In this document: positions 23,431 through 34,830 of the stretch, piece by piece
How positions within the stretch are numbered: position 1 is the stretch's first letter
Layout: each line of letters starts with the position of its first letter
Origin: Acheta domesticus
Lineage: Eukaryota > Arthropoda > Insecta > Orthoptera > Gryllidae
Reading direction: 5' to 3'
DNA length: 64,000 nt
NCBI GenBank assembly: GCA_031308135.1
Contig: JAHLJT010009436.1
Location: 163,669,681-163,733,680, forward strand
Made by a program: the position numbers and the translations under genes
The notes under the pieces: generated by a model
The model's input: the letters and a program-made list of their open reading frames with translations, nothing else
Told to the model about the DNA's origin: nothing
The model's database searches: none

Positions 23431-26240
23431 GTTACACCCGTAGCTCAAGGCGGTGCCTCATTGCGAATGAATGACAGTGATTCCTGGTGTTGTTTTCTTG
23501 TGGGAGTTGGGAAGGAATTGGAATGTTCGAACAATGCCTTGAGGCTAGGAGTTACCAGAGGTTGTTTTGATGAAGTAAATCGAAAAATACAACATGCTCA
23601 TTAGTATTTATAGGAAGAAATTTATAATTTGTGACTTTCATCAATAAAAATGAATTTCTAACGCAACTATTCTCCAACCATAATAGGTGTTTAAGTTATA
23701 TACTGAATTTAAAGCATTGGTTACATAGAAATTGTATTGGCAGCGTCACTCGGTTTAAAATTTATGCAGCAATTAAAATATAAAACTCGCACTTTTTAAA
23801 AATTGAATTTTCTTCTAAAACAGAAATAATCAGGTTTACAATTTGATTGTATTTGAACATTGAAGCTTCATTTTTATATTCTAAATAGTTTGTTAAAAAT
23901 AATTTTATTTTAATTTGAAAAGTCTCCTGCATTTGTGCGCATGAGATTGTTACACTTTTGAAATTAAATTTATGAAGCAATGGTAATATATCCAGTAATA
24001 TTTCTTCATGTCCCCTGACAACTAGATATTTTAGGAACAGTTTCGTAATTCAAGCAATTATGAAGACAAAACCTTCGTGTGCAGCTGCCGGCAGGTCTCA
24101 AAGTTAATTAAAACAAAATCACTTCATGTGTAAATGATGTCTTATATTCAGCTCTGCGAACTTCCTGAAGACTCGACAGCAAGTTCTGTTTTCTGAAGCT
24201 TCCGTACTTCCACTTTCGTTCTCCTTTCTTGCGTTTTTTCCGCAAGTCGCGATTCTTCTTAGCTTCAGAAAGTTTGTGTTTCGAACTTATTCAATTTTAT
24301 GGAGTTCGTATTCACTCTACTGAGTTAGCATTTTCGCAGATCACCCTGCCGCACATGTCACAGAAAAATTACTGAAGTACGCATTAGAAATAACTTTTTA
24401 ATAAGCTTAGAACGGCGTCTTTTCCATTCCTTAATGAAAATCACTGGGCTTGTTCTCGTATTTGCTGTGGTGAAATTATGGTCTTAAAAATTACTCTGAA
24501 GGAAGTTTTTCAACTTTTATCTTTTTTCCTCGCAAGGAATACAGAATGAGTATTACTGAAGTTAGGATTGTTACTTCGATGATTTTTCTCTTGATGTGAA
24601 TCTAATTGGGAGTAGTAGAATCAGAGTACAAATTACTTAGAAAATTGGTGAGTCTCAGCAACGCAATACCATTATTAGAGTTTATGAGTATTCAGGTCTC
24701 CTGGAATTCGGATCTCCGAGTATTCAGGTGTGTGATTTCTCCTACTAATGAACTTTGTTTGCGAGATGATTGGATTGTTGAAAGGATTAAAGTAAATGTT
24801 TTGATTTTCGTCAGTCAAATATATTTTATTCTTTAATCTGACGCTTTGAAAGGAATTTATTTTAATTTTCCTCTTAGATTGCATATAGTTCTTTCTGTGG
24901 TTACGATAATTTAATGACTTAATATTCTCATATTTTCACTGATCCGTCTTTCTTCACATTTTCATCTCGATGTTCATAACTAGAAGTGTTTTTATTGAAT
25001 GCCTGTGTTTAACACATTAGGAAAAATTTCATTTTATAATGTATATAAACTTAAGTGTTTGACATTAATTACCAAAGAACTGTGGAAATTCTATACTTAC
25101 TTTCATTGCTGGCAAGCATAAGAGTATATTTAGAGATTTACAGAGCTGTATACGTCAAGAGTTCGCAAATGAAGCCTCTCTTCCACGCGTGCGGAAGTTC
25201 TCTAAAATCACTTCACCTCACCGGAGCGCTGTTGCGAACGTGGTGGCTTGGTGGTACCCCAAGCGAACGCCTCAAACGCTCTCGAAGTGGCAAATGATGT
25301 AATTCGGTGAAGAGGGCGCTGTGGCGTGTCTCATCAGAATCGCGTCATGCAGAAGAGTACGTTTGCTCGAAAATAATGAGAATGGAACGGAGGACAAGTG
25401 TCGATAGAGTAAAAAGACATATGGAGAAAAATGGAGTACGCTTGAATTAAAATGGACCATTATTGAAGAGAGTTGTATTGCGACGAAAATAAGAGTCTCG
25501 ATGGAAATAAGGAGTACTTCTACTGAGGACTGTTTGATAAAGAACTCGGCTTATTCAGGTAAACGATATTAGTGTGTGTTGGGTAAGTTGATGGAAAATG
25601 TGATGCATCTAGAAGCAAAGATAATATTTATTCAATGGGAAAATAATACGGATAAAAAGATGCCGTTCATCAAATGATGCGATTTTTATTTATCTGTTTT
25701 GTCAGATGTAATCTTTCGACGGCTGAACCAATTTCGATGTGTTTTTCACTGAAAACTAGAGTGCTGTTTCAGCCATAACTTAGGGGTCGTACTTTTTTTC
25801 AATTTATTTTTTTCTCCAATATAATGAAGGTTTATTTGTTTGATTTTTCATACGCTTCTACTGTTTTATACCGATATGAATGAAATTGTGTTCATGTTAC
25901 CTTCAACATAAAAGAAAATTTTTTGTCTGAATGAGATTTCGTTAAAATTATTTCTCTCCTCATTTCCTACTCCTTAGGGTAAAATGTAAATGTGTCCGTT
26001 TTGTACATAGTATCTTCAACACAAAATTCATCACACCAATTCGCAATTAAGCTCAGAGAAATAGAAGATCAACATTTTTACTGGACGTTTACCGGGAGTG
26101 TGCAACAATGCATCTATTTACAGTTGCCCGTAGGTGGTAGCAACGATGATCATAGTAAATATGACAGCTGGGAGAAGCAGGGCGGATGTGGTGAGGTAGG
26201 GTTGGGGATGAGAGGGCGGAGCTGGGCAAGTGGAAAGGGG
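23431..26240. other. AT-rich sequence, no gene recognised
   Basis: At 25715-25790 the words GACGGCTGAACCAATTTCG and AGCCATAACTTAGGGG resemble motifs seen at the ends of some insect repeats, but no element could be bounded. A moderately GC-rich patch lies at 25180-25340. Nothing else is supported. Confidence 0.35.
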
Positions 26241-26254
26241 AAAGGACGGGGCTC

Positions 26255-26570
26255 GCCACGCCACTCCACTCCTCTCCACTCCACGCCACACCAATCTTTT
26301 CCACTCCATTCCACGCCACTCCGCCCCACGCTATTCCACTCCACACCACGCTAGGCCACGCCACGCCACGCCACGCCACGCCACGCCACGCCACGCCACT
26401 CCACGCCACGCCACGCCACGCCACTCCACGCCACGCTACTCCACCCCACGCTATTCCACTCCTCGCCATACCAGGCCACGCCACGCCACGCCACTCCACG
26501 CCACTCCACGCCACTCCACGTCACGCCACGCCACGCCACTCCACGCCACTCCACTCTTCGTCACGCCATG
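26255..26570 (+). repeat. (CCACG)n / (CCACT)n pentanucleotide array
   Basis: Same base unit as the array at 1145. The core (about 26350-26415) is nearly pure CCACG, and CCACT and CTCCA variants rise on both sides. Trp/Gly/Arg-rich minus-strand and His/Pro/Thr-rich plus-strand open frames are artefacts. Confidence 0.9.
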
Positions 26571-26639
26571 GACAGGGAAAAACATGGCTGGGATACATAA
26601 AAGTAATTATTTTTCTCTATTAATAATCATCGCGATTAA

Positions 26640-27620
26640 TGCAAGGCCCTTGAGCGAGCGTGGCAGAGCGTGGGCGCGATGGGACCAGAGCGTGAGCGAA
26701 GGCGCAGGCGCCGTGTGGAGGCGCGCGGCGCGGGCGGGAGCGGTTGGCGAACGCCACGGGACGTCGTCGCGGAGCCCTCGGCGCGGCCTCTCAGCGGCGG
26801 CCGCCGCGCCGCACAGCGGACGGATGAGTAACAGCACTCATTCATTAACGCGGCGACAAACACAGGGCGCGGTAAACAGAAGGCGAACAAGAACAGGCCG
26901 CTCCGCGCGTCCGCCGCCTCACCCCCTCACCCCTCCCTCGACCCCCACCCACCACCCATTGCCTCTGCCCCCGCCAATCCCATGCAGTGTCTGACCGACC
27001 GCTCCCGTCATCGTCCCCGCCGCCGCCACTCCCGCTTCTCCGGTTGTACCCGCAACCTACACCTCCCGCAACGTTCCCGCCGTCCGTTGTTCCGCTTGTT
27101 CTCTCGTTGTTTCTGGAGTTTCGGTTCCACCCGATGACCCGCCCTCCCCCTGCGCCCCGCCGTCGCCACCATCATCGCATCCGCCTCGCCGTCCCCGAAC
27201 CCTTCCTCCCTGGCGTCCTTCACCGCCCAACGCCACCGCCGCCGCCGCCGCTGCGTCACGTGACGGCAGGCGCCGGCGGCGGCGAATGCCCGGGATCGAT
27301 ACCCGGCCTCCGGGTCAATGCGACTGCACAAAAACGGGCCCCGCCGCCCCGCCCCGCCCCCTCCCCGCGACCCCGGCCGCCCGCCCGTAATTTATAATAA
27401 TGCCGCCTGCCTCGCAGGGCTTCTGGCCTCCGCCGCCGAGAACTGCCGGCGGGGAGGGGGCGGGGACTTGCAGGTGTCGCCGGGGCCTTGCGGAAACAAG
27501 AAGGTGCGAACGCGGAGTTCATCGAGAGGAGAACCCGCCACTCGGAGCGCGCGTTTCTCTGAATGCCTCTCGCTTCGACCGCTGCGGCGGCAATCGCGTT
27601 TTCCCTTTCCGCACATTTTT
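26640..27620. other. Large CpG-rich island, about 1 kb
   Basis: The longest CG-dense segment in the window, with GCGCGGCGCGGGCGGGAGCG, GGCGGCCGCCGCGCCGC and CCGCCGCCGCCGCCGC words. Open frames in all phases are Arg/Pro/Ala-rich and compositional. At 27285-27325 the minus strand reads GGAGGCCGGGTATCGATCCC, a box-B-like tRNA relic. It could be a promoter island of a gene outside the window; no exon is recognised. Confidence 0.55.
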
Positions 27621-27840
27621 GAGAGCGCAGCATTGTCTGACAATTCAAGTGCAATAAATGTTTTGAATGAATTGTTGATGAATCCGCTTATTGATTTTGA
27701 TGTCTTTTTGCAGATACGGCATTTGAATATGGTATTTTTGTTCTTGTTGCTCTTTTTCTTCTCGTTGCATTATTATAATTATATTATTATTATTTTCTCG
27801 TTAACGAAATAAAACAGTGTCAGATGTGATATTAATACAG

Positions 27841-27893
<53 letters not shown>

Positions 27894-27920
27894 TAATATA
27901 TATAATATATATATATATTT
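27841..27920. repeat. (TA)n microsatellite
   Basis: About 80 bp of almost uninterrupted TA repeats with a few AATA interruptions to the right. Confidence 0.95.
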
Positions 27921-29330
27921 AATTACACGTTTGCCCGTTTCTTAATCGAAGGAACAGTTGTTCTAGAAAAGGGAAAACGAAAATATGTATAATAAAGTAC
28001 TTTAGTAAACTTTTAGTACTTTATGCAGAAAAATACTGTATTTCTAGCGAAATAACCCTTAAAAATTAGTATTAATTTGACGTTATGTACAATGTGCATT
28101 TTATGTTGTTTTTTTTGTGAGTACCTACTATACATCAAGAATATTTACAATCTGTTTCAATGGAAATAATTATTGAATGTAACAACATGAACAACGCAGT
28201 TTATTAAAGTTAGTTGAAAAGTAGCAGACTCGTCCAGAATATTTTCATGAGCAGTAATAATAGACGTCCGTCTGCAGTAGACAACTTGAAGAGTCCTTTA
28301 CGAAGTACTATGGTCCTATTAGCGACGTATCACTACAGTGTGGAAGTCCCGCTGCAATACAAACCCTGTCCCTGTGTAGGACGGAACAAAAATCAACATT
28401 GTGTTAAACAAATGACACTACATATGGTTCTTGTAATTATTTTTAGATTCATATATCTACTCTAAATTAAAACGTTCCAAAAACCTGAAATGCTGAACCA
28501 TATTCATTCAAATTGAATTGGAAATTAGTGGAAATAATTATAATCAGTGGCAATATTTGCATTGGGCTCTGGTTGCATTTTTATACAATACACTGAATTT
28601 TAATTACGCGAAGTAGTATTTCATTTTAAATATCTCCATAACTGTGTCATTTGTTAATTTTTCGATAAACTGCATCCTTTCGGATGCTGAACCCGCCCCC
28701 AACTATTTGCAGCACATTTGCGGTTCATGCAGTTTCCACGACGTAAGTTTCGCGCATGTAATGATGCATTTGTCAGAGTTAATGCTGTTGGCTTGGTCGA
28801 CGCGTATATTCTCTGGAATGTACGAAATCGATTCTTACGGTCACGTGAGCGGTGTGACACTGTTTGTGCAGACGCAGTGTGCTGGAATTCGCCATATGTT
28901 TTTTTTGCGACCGAAACCACAAGCACAAATGCCAACGCTACACATATATATGGAAATTAAAATTTTCTATTTAATTCGCCGGAAAAGCAGGCTGCCATGC
29001 GCAGTAATTGCCATAACCCTGATTAGGTTTGCAACAGTTCGGTAAAAACATTATTTAATTGTAAGAGGAATTTAAGCTGCATGTTTTGTATAATAAAGTG
29101 AGTGCAGTCACGTGGAATACTACTGTTCTAGATGAGGCATACTTTTTTCTTTCGCTCCAATAAGAGATGCAAGTTAATCGAGAAAAGTTGTGTGTTAATG
29201 ATTTATTTAAAAAAACAATACCAGGAATGAATTTTTATGATCTTAAAGTTTCTATTATCCATTTTGTGAACCTCAATTCAATCAGCAGTATTACTTGAAA
29301 ACATATTTCTTCGTTAACGGTGTTATTCCA
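27921..29330. other. AT-rich sequence, no gene recognised
   Basis: A moderately GC-rich stretch at 28670-29030 is open on both strands for 80-130 codons but shows no domain or biased composition. Nothing else was seen. Confidence 0.35.
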
Positions 29331-29447
29331 ATATTTATTATTAGAATTATTGAGAGAGTTCGTAATGAAGTACTACTGAAGTAATAATTACTTCAGAAAT
29401 AGGCCTACTTCATTACGAACTCTCTCAATAAATCTAATATGAAATAT
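29331..29447. repeat. Near-perfect palindrome (hairpin MITE-like)
   Basis: The left arm ATTGAGAGAGTTCGTAATGA at about 29349 is exactly repeated in inverse on the right at about 29410-29430. Outer bases (ATATTTATTATTAGA versus ATATTTCATATTAGA) also match well. Arms of about 45-50 bp surround a short centre. Confidence 0.8.
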
Positions 29448-29462
29448 TTGTATAGTACCGTA

Positions 29463-29509
29463 CCACTTTACTAACTTATCTAGAATTATTCTAGAAACGT
29501 TAGTAAAGT
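29463..29509. repeat. Second short palindrome adjacent to the first
   Basis: CTTTACTAACTTATCTAGAA is mirrored by TTCTAGAAACGTTAGTAAAG, arms of about 20 bp with a tiny loop. It lies 15 bp from the preceding hairpin, so both may belong to one element. Confidence 0.7.
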
Positions 29510-29818
29510 ATTGTCCAGTGTACTAAGATATCTTGAATAAGTCGTTTAATTTTTTATTCCAATTTTTTTCTGTTAGGAACTTCTCCACCACAGAAGAGAT
29601 ACCAATTGTTTTGATATGAGTACAGGTAACCCGTCAAAATTTAAGAGCTTAAAGTTTTTGCATTGATAGCGAAATACCAACAATTTCTTCAATTTGTTAA
29701 AAAAAATACACGTTTCACAAATTAGATTTTGTGATACGTGATTTTTAAAGTAATTTTTTTAATGTAATTTTTCCCCTTGTCAGATAAGTTGGAGGAGAGG
29801 AAAAATAGAAATTAATGT

Positions 29819-30180
29819 CTTGATTTCAGCAAGGGTTTTAGAGAATTTTTTGGAAAGATTCTCGAAAGAAAATGAAGATCATTTGTTCCCTGCACACGAC
29901 TTGACACCACATCAAGTACTTCCCAACGAACAGAAGCGGCAAGAATTGTGGCGCGGATTTCTTTCGACTGTCGTGGAAGATACTCCACGCGGAGTGAAGA
30001 TGTGATGCCGTGCGTCGGACGAGCAAGTGGCGGTGGAGAGCACTGGTCGAGGCGTTGCCCAGGGCGGCGACGCGGCTCATGGACCTCAAGAAGACGTTCT
30101 TTCATCGGATCGTGTTTTGGCCCCTGAAAAGCATGGGGAAATAATGTAGGATACTGCTTATTTGCTAAATAAAGCTTCAC
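29819..30180 (+). other. Candidate 3'-terminal exon or its relic
   Basis: An acceptor-like CTTGATTTCAG at about 29819-29829 is followed by an open phase of about 58 codons. It encodes a charged, protein-like sequence (it includes VLENFLERFSKENEDHLFPA) ending in TGA at about 30003. The same phase then stays open for a further 47 codons to TAG at about 30147. A canonical AATAAA is at about 30168. Composition is balanced, unlike the low-complexity open frames elsewhere. I do not recognise the protein. It may be a last exon with 3' UTR, a pseudogene broken by the first stop, or chance. No neighbouring exon was found. Confidence 0.25.
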
Positions 30181-30234
30181 TCATTGTTATAGACAACATG
30201 CATAATTCTTCTTCATTATTGTTGTTATTTTACT

Positions 30235-30300
30235 AATATATAAACTTTTATTTAAACAAAGTTTCGAAATACAATTTCCTCCATCTTCAGGCTAAAAAGA
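30235..30300 (-). mobile_element. Possible Penelope-like element relic
   Basis: On the minus strand TAGCCTGAAGATGG, then TATTTCGAAACTTTG, resembles the conserved 3' region of Penelope-like retroelements (CCTGAAGATGG followed by a GAAAC block). No RT or GIY-YIG coding sequence is visible, so this is only a motif match. Confidence 0.3.
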
Positions 30301-30724
30301 ACATCAAGTACACAAATAACAAATACTATTATTAACGTCTACATCATTGTACACCTCCAGATAATAAAAACATAATATTCCAGTACAGTGTTTTAAAAAA
30401 TTCGGACATCTTTATAATAAAATGATATTATCTTCTACTCACCACAACAAATTAAGCGTACACTTATGTATTAGATTACATTCAGACATCCTGTTGTTAA
30501 CATTGTAGAATACTGAATTAGGAAAACAAGTTTTAGTAAGATAGTAAGAATAGTAGTAGGGCAAATTATTCAAGGGCAATGATGGTTTTCGCAGACGAGA
30601 TTGATTGATATTTCAACAGATTAACCCAAAATAGAGAGAGAGGAAAATAATTTAGAAAGATTTGAAAATGAGAGGAGAAAACGGCGTAAAGAAGGCGAAT
30701 CTGTAAAGGTGCCGTGAGAAGGGT

Positions 30725-31080
30725 GAGTGTTCCAATCGCACGCAGTCGCTCCCCAGCCCGCAGAGCCCGCCCGTCCCTCGCCGCCGTGGCCGGCCCTGGT
30801 CGCCTGTGTCCTCGCGCGCGCCGCCTGCTCCATAATTATCGAGAGAGCGAGCGGACCCAAGGAATAGAGAGGCTCGCGGCCGGCGCTCCGGTCCTCGCAG
30901 AAAGCACGTTCGCGGAGACGCCGCTCCGCGCCGCACCGGGGCCGCTTCTGAGAGAGGCCGAGCCCCGGGGCGACGTCGCCCGGACCGCCCCGCCCACCGC
31001 CTTCGCCGCCGCCCCCGCCCCCACCCGCGCGCTGAAAGGCGGGCGCCGCGCCGCGCGGGGCCCCTTCTAATTACGCGCCG
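30725..31080. other. CpG-rich island
   Basis: CG-dense, non-repetitive sequence (GCGACGTCGCCCGGACCGCC, GGCGCCGCGCCGCGCGGGGC). Open frames are Arg/Ala/Pro-rich in several phases and carry no recognisable motif. It passes directly into G-rich minisatellites on its right. Confidence 0.5.
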
Positions 31081-31132
31081 TCCGTTCGAAGGCGCCCGCG
31101 ACCGCGGCGGCGGCGACGATGGTGACGGTAGC

Positions 31133-31210
31133 GATGAGGGTGGTGGCGGGACGGCGGCGGCGCGATGAGGGTGGTGGCGGGACGGCGGCGGCGCGATGAG
31201 GGTGTTGGCG
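31133..31210 (+). repeat. 31-bp minisatellite, about 2.5 copies
   Basis: GATGAGGGTGGTGGCGGGAC followed by GGCGGCGGCGC starts at 31133, 31164 and 31195. The first two units are nearly identical and the third is partial and diverged (GATGAGGGTGTTGGCGGCGG). Confidence 0.85.
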
Positions 31211-31555
31211 GCGGTGTTGAGGATAGCAGCGGTGGTGACGATGGTGGGGACCGGCGGTTGTGGTGGTGGCGGCGGCGAAGGTGGCAGTGGCGGTGACGGG
31301 AGCGGGAAGGGCCACGAAGCCGTGGACATGACGGCTTGAAACGCAATGAGGTTGGCGAGGGCGGTGGAAGTGGGTGGAATGATGCGATGGTGGGGTGGGG
31401 GTGGGGGGAGCGATTGAAGAGGACAGTGGTGGTGGAGAAGGATTGGAAGAGGGACGGATAAATAAGAAAATGGTCGTTCCACTCCTGGTCGGTCCATCCT
31501 CCGATGGAGATGGTGCTGGAGGTGGGTAGAGAGGAATGGGGATGGGAGGAAGGTA

Positions 31556-31682
31556 TTGCAAGAGGGTTGAGGAGATGATGGAGGACTGTTGAGGAGATGA
31601 TGGAGAACTGTTGAGGAGATGATGGAGGACTGTTGAGGAGATGATGGAGGACTGTTGAGGAGATGATGGAGGAGGGTTGTGG
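31556..31682 (+). repeat. 22-bp minisatellite A, about 5-6 copies
   Basis: Unit TTGAGGAGATGATGGAGGAC plus TG. Because 22 is not a multiple of three, the encoded peptide cycles through three phases, which explains the mixed Ser/Leu/His open frame on the minus strand. Confidence 0.9.
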
Positions 31683-31739
31683 ACATGATGGAGGAGGGTA
31701 GAGATGGTGATGGAGGAGGCTAGCTGTGATGATGGAGAG

Positions 31740-32156
31740 TGTGTAAGTGGTGATGCAGAAGAATAGAAGTGGTGATGCAGAAGAATAGAAGTGGTGATGC
31801 AGAAGAATAGAACTGGCGATGCTGAAGAATAGATGTGGTGATGCAGAAGAATAGAAGTGGTGATGCAGAAGAATAGAAGTGGTGATGCAGAAGAATAGAA
31901 GTGGTGATGCAGAAGAATAGAAGAAGTGATGGAGAAGAATAGAAGAGGTGATGCAGAAGAATAGAAGTGGTGATGCAGAAGAATAGAAGTGGTGATGCAG
32001 AAGAATAGAAGTGGTGATGCAGAAGAATAGAAGTGGTGATGCAGAAGAATAGAAGAAGTGATGGAGAAGAATAGAAGAGGTGATGCAGAAGAATACAGGT
32101 GGTGATGTAGAAGAATACAGGTGATGATGTAGAAGAATAGAAGTGGTGATGGAGAA
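31740..32156 (+). repeat. 22-bp minisatellite B, about 19 copies, with a 132-bp higher-order unit
   Basis: Unit GTGGTGATGCAGAAGAATAG plus AA. A variant pair beginning AAGAAGTGATGGAGAAGAAT occurs at 31921 and again at 32053, exactly six units (132 bp) apart. This shows that blocks of six units were duplicated. A 437-codon minus-strand open frame spanning this region is a repeat artefact. Confidence 0.9.
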
Positions 32157-32689
32157 GGGATGATGTAGTGGTGGTGATGAACTATAGCGGAAAGGTATTG
32201 AGTTGAGAAGGATTGAGAATTGAGGACGGATGGAGGAAGTGAAGTAAAGGGGCGATAAAAAGGGTGGATGAGAGAATGTGTTGTGCTATTAGCGAATGCG
32301 CATTTGCAGGTGAAGTTAAAACTGTGATATTCTCTTCGCAATATGAATCTTCTTTTGACTTCTCGGAAAACAGGAAGCAAACTGTAGTGTCCTAAAGAGC
32401 TGCAACATACCGTACATGGGTGGGTGGCGAAATGATCAGAGACATAATTATTAATTGTTACAATTCCGAAGCAAAAGGCAAAGTTATGTATGGGAAATGT
32501 GGGAATAGCGAATTCCTCCTCTGTTGACTAGAAATGTCTTGAGACTATCTATTGAAGTCCCACTGGAGCAGAACAACGATAAAGCACAATTGCACAGAAC
32601 TAGAGAATGCCAGTAACAATATTAAGGATGGAGTGCCGACGTGGGAGGGTGGGTAGAGGGTCCTCTGCATGCGAAGGGCAGTGGGAGAA
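32157..32689. other. Purine-biased then mixed sequence, no gene recognised
   Basis: The purine bias of the preceding array fades to about 32270, after which the sequence is ordinary. No open frame of interest. Confidence 0.35.
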
Positions 32690-33330
32690 GTACGTGGTGG
32701 ACGCGACGGCGTGGGCGGGGTCTGGGACGTGCGCGGCGGGGCGAGGAGGTCGCGAGGGCGGCGGCGGGGACGGCATGGGGACGGCGTCTGTGCAGCGGCG
32801 ACGGCCGCCCGGCGCCTGTGTCGGCCGCCATGAAGGCAGTAATCCCTCAAAGGCAGCGCCGTGTCGAAACTGATTATCAGACGAGTAGTTGGCCCCTGGG
32901 GGAGAGGGCCAGGCGGCTTCGTGAATTGCAATTCTCCCGGGTCGTCTGCCCTCCGACCTCACGCGCCGCCGTCCCTCGCCGCCGCCCGCGCCCGCCTTCG
33001 CCTCGCTGGTGGCGGTCTCGCTCGCACCTCCAGCGCGTGCGTCATCGTCACCTGACCACTTTCACCCACATCGCGTCCGCCTCTGTTGCTTCTGCCTCTG
33101 CTGGCGCAGCTTCTATTGCGGGCGTTTGTTGTCTGCGACTCAGATGCTCCCGCCGAAGTTCATTTCGTCGCTTTGGCTCGTACTTGTGTCATACTGCTCC
33201 TCTTTCACCATCTTCCCTTCTTCTGCCTTCATGCCTGTCTTCTGCCCTCTCGCCTTCGCCCCCTGACGCCTTCTCCATTCCTACCGTCTCTTCCGCTGCT
33301 ATTACCTATGTTCCCTGCAGGCCTACTTCG
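32690..33330 (+). other. CpG-rich island with pyrimidine-rich right arm
   Basis: About 32690-33060 is CG-dense (GGGCGGCGGCGGGGACGGC, GCCGCCCGCGCCCGCCTTCG). From 33060 to 33330 the plus strand is C/T-rich without a clear unit. A 274-codon plus-strand open frame across it (32641-33465) is Arg/Ser/Pro-rich, lacks motifs and looks compositional. Confidence 0.45.
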
Positions 33331-34074
33331 CTACATGCGTCTATTTCCATCTCAGCCGTTGTCTTCGGATCTAAAACACACCATGTAAGATGGAAGCCGA
33401 AACAAGTTAAAAGAAATAAATTCATAGTTGTGTCAGTGATATTTTATATAAAATGGAGTTGTTAACTGTTAATGAATTCCAAAATTATAATTTAATATCC
33501 ATTACTCACAAACTTTTCTAAAATATATCCATAAAATCAACATTCAATTTGCATATACCAAGATTCCCATGATTCGTATGTTTCACGTACTGAATGAAAA
33601 GTTTTCAGAAGGAAGAACAATGTTTCAATGGTTCAATTCTAATTATTTACTCCAAAAATCTTTAACGTTAATTTGTACTTAAATTTTAGCCATTTTCCGC
33701 CGTTTTTTTGAATCTCACTTTTCCAAATTCAGCCGATTATCTACTCCTGTTCAATTAATATTTTCTTCGAACCCTTTCAGGTTCTTTAGAGTTATTTTTT
33801 TTTTTTGCATAAAGAGCGGATAGATTTTACAAATCGTTTTATGTGGAAACTACAGATCCGAGAATGGTCGTGAGAGCAAGGTTGGTATCGTAGCGCAGGT
33901 ATTCTAGAAAGAATATACATCGCCGTAGCACACGGAAACGTGAAAAGGTTTGCGGGACTGCAAGTAGCGAGAGCAGCATCGGATTTCTCAGGCGGAATAT
34001 GAATCGAAGAATCTAGAGGCTGCGGACGCGCGGAAATGGAATTCGGTTATTGGAACCCGCGGCCAGAGGCGCGA
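33331..34074. other. AT-rich sequence, no gene recognised
   Basis: Nothing recognisable except a T-run near 33796. Confidence 0.4.
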
Positions 34075-34830
34075 GCGGGCTCTTCCACCCTGCCCCTCCC
34101 TACTCCCCGCCCATCACCACTCCCTGCCCCTCCCTACTCCCTGCCCCTCCCCACCCCCTACCCCTCCCCACCCCCCTGTCCCTCCCCACCCCCTGCCCCT
34201 CCCCACTCCCTGTCACTCCCCACCCTACTCCCTGCACCTCCCCGCCCCTGCCCCTCCCATTCTCGCTTTCTGCCCCTCCCATTCTCCTTTCCACCCCTCC
34301 CTCTCTCCTTTCTGCCTCTCCGCTTCTCCTTTCCGCCTCTCCCTCTCTCCTTTCTGCCTCTCCGCTTCTCCTTTCTTCCCCTCCCCTTTTCCTTTCTGCC
34401 CCTCCCCTATTCCTTTCTGCCCCTCCCCTTTTCCTTTCTTCCCATCTCCTTTTCCTTTCTGCCCATCCCCTTCTTCTTTCTGCCCTCACCCCTTCTCCTT
34501 TCTTCCTCTCCCCTTCTCCTTTCTGCCCCTCCCCTTCTCCTTTCTGCCCCTCCCCTTCTTCTTTCTTACCCTCCCCTCCCCTTCTCCTTTCTGCCCCTCC
34601 CATTCTCGCTTCTGCCACTCCCCTTCTCCTTTCTGCCCCTTCCCTTCTCCTTTTTGCCCCTTCCCTTCTCCTTTCTGCCCCTTCCCTTCTCCTTTCTGCC
34701 CCTCCCCTTCTCCTTTCTGCCCCTCCCCTTCTCCTTTCTGCCCCTCCCCATCTTTCTGCCTCTCCCCTTGTCCTTTCTACACCTCCCATTTTCCTTTCTT
34801 CCCCTGCCCTTCTCATTTCTGTTCCACTCT
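34075..34830 (+). repeat. 21-bp polypyrimidine minisatellite, about 27 copies plus diverged left part
   Basis: The consensus unit is CCCCTCCCCTTCTCCTTTCTG. From about 34258 to 34830 the 21-bp phase is well kept (with 20- to 24-bp slips). The left portion (34085-34257) has related CCCTGCCCCTCCCCAC units. Each unit encodes PLPFSFL on plus and GRGRKEK on minus, giving 341-, 415- and 254-codon open frames that are artefacts. Confidence 0.9.

Noticed and set aside
31067..32380. 437-codon minus-strand open frame
   Set aside because: Made by two 22-bp minisatellites and G-rich DNA; phases rotate through the unit.
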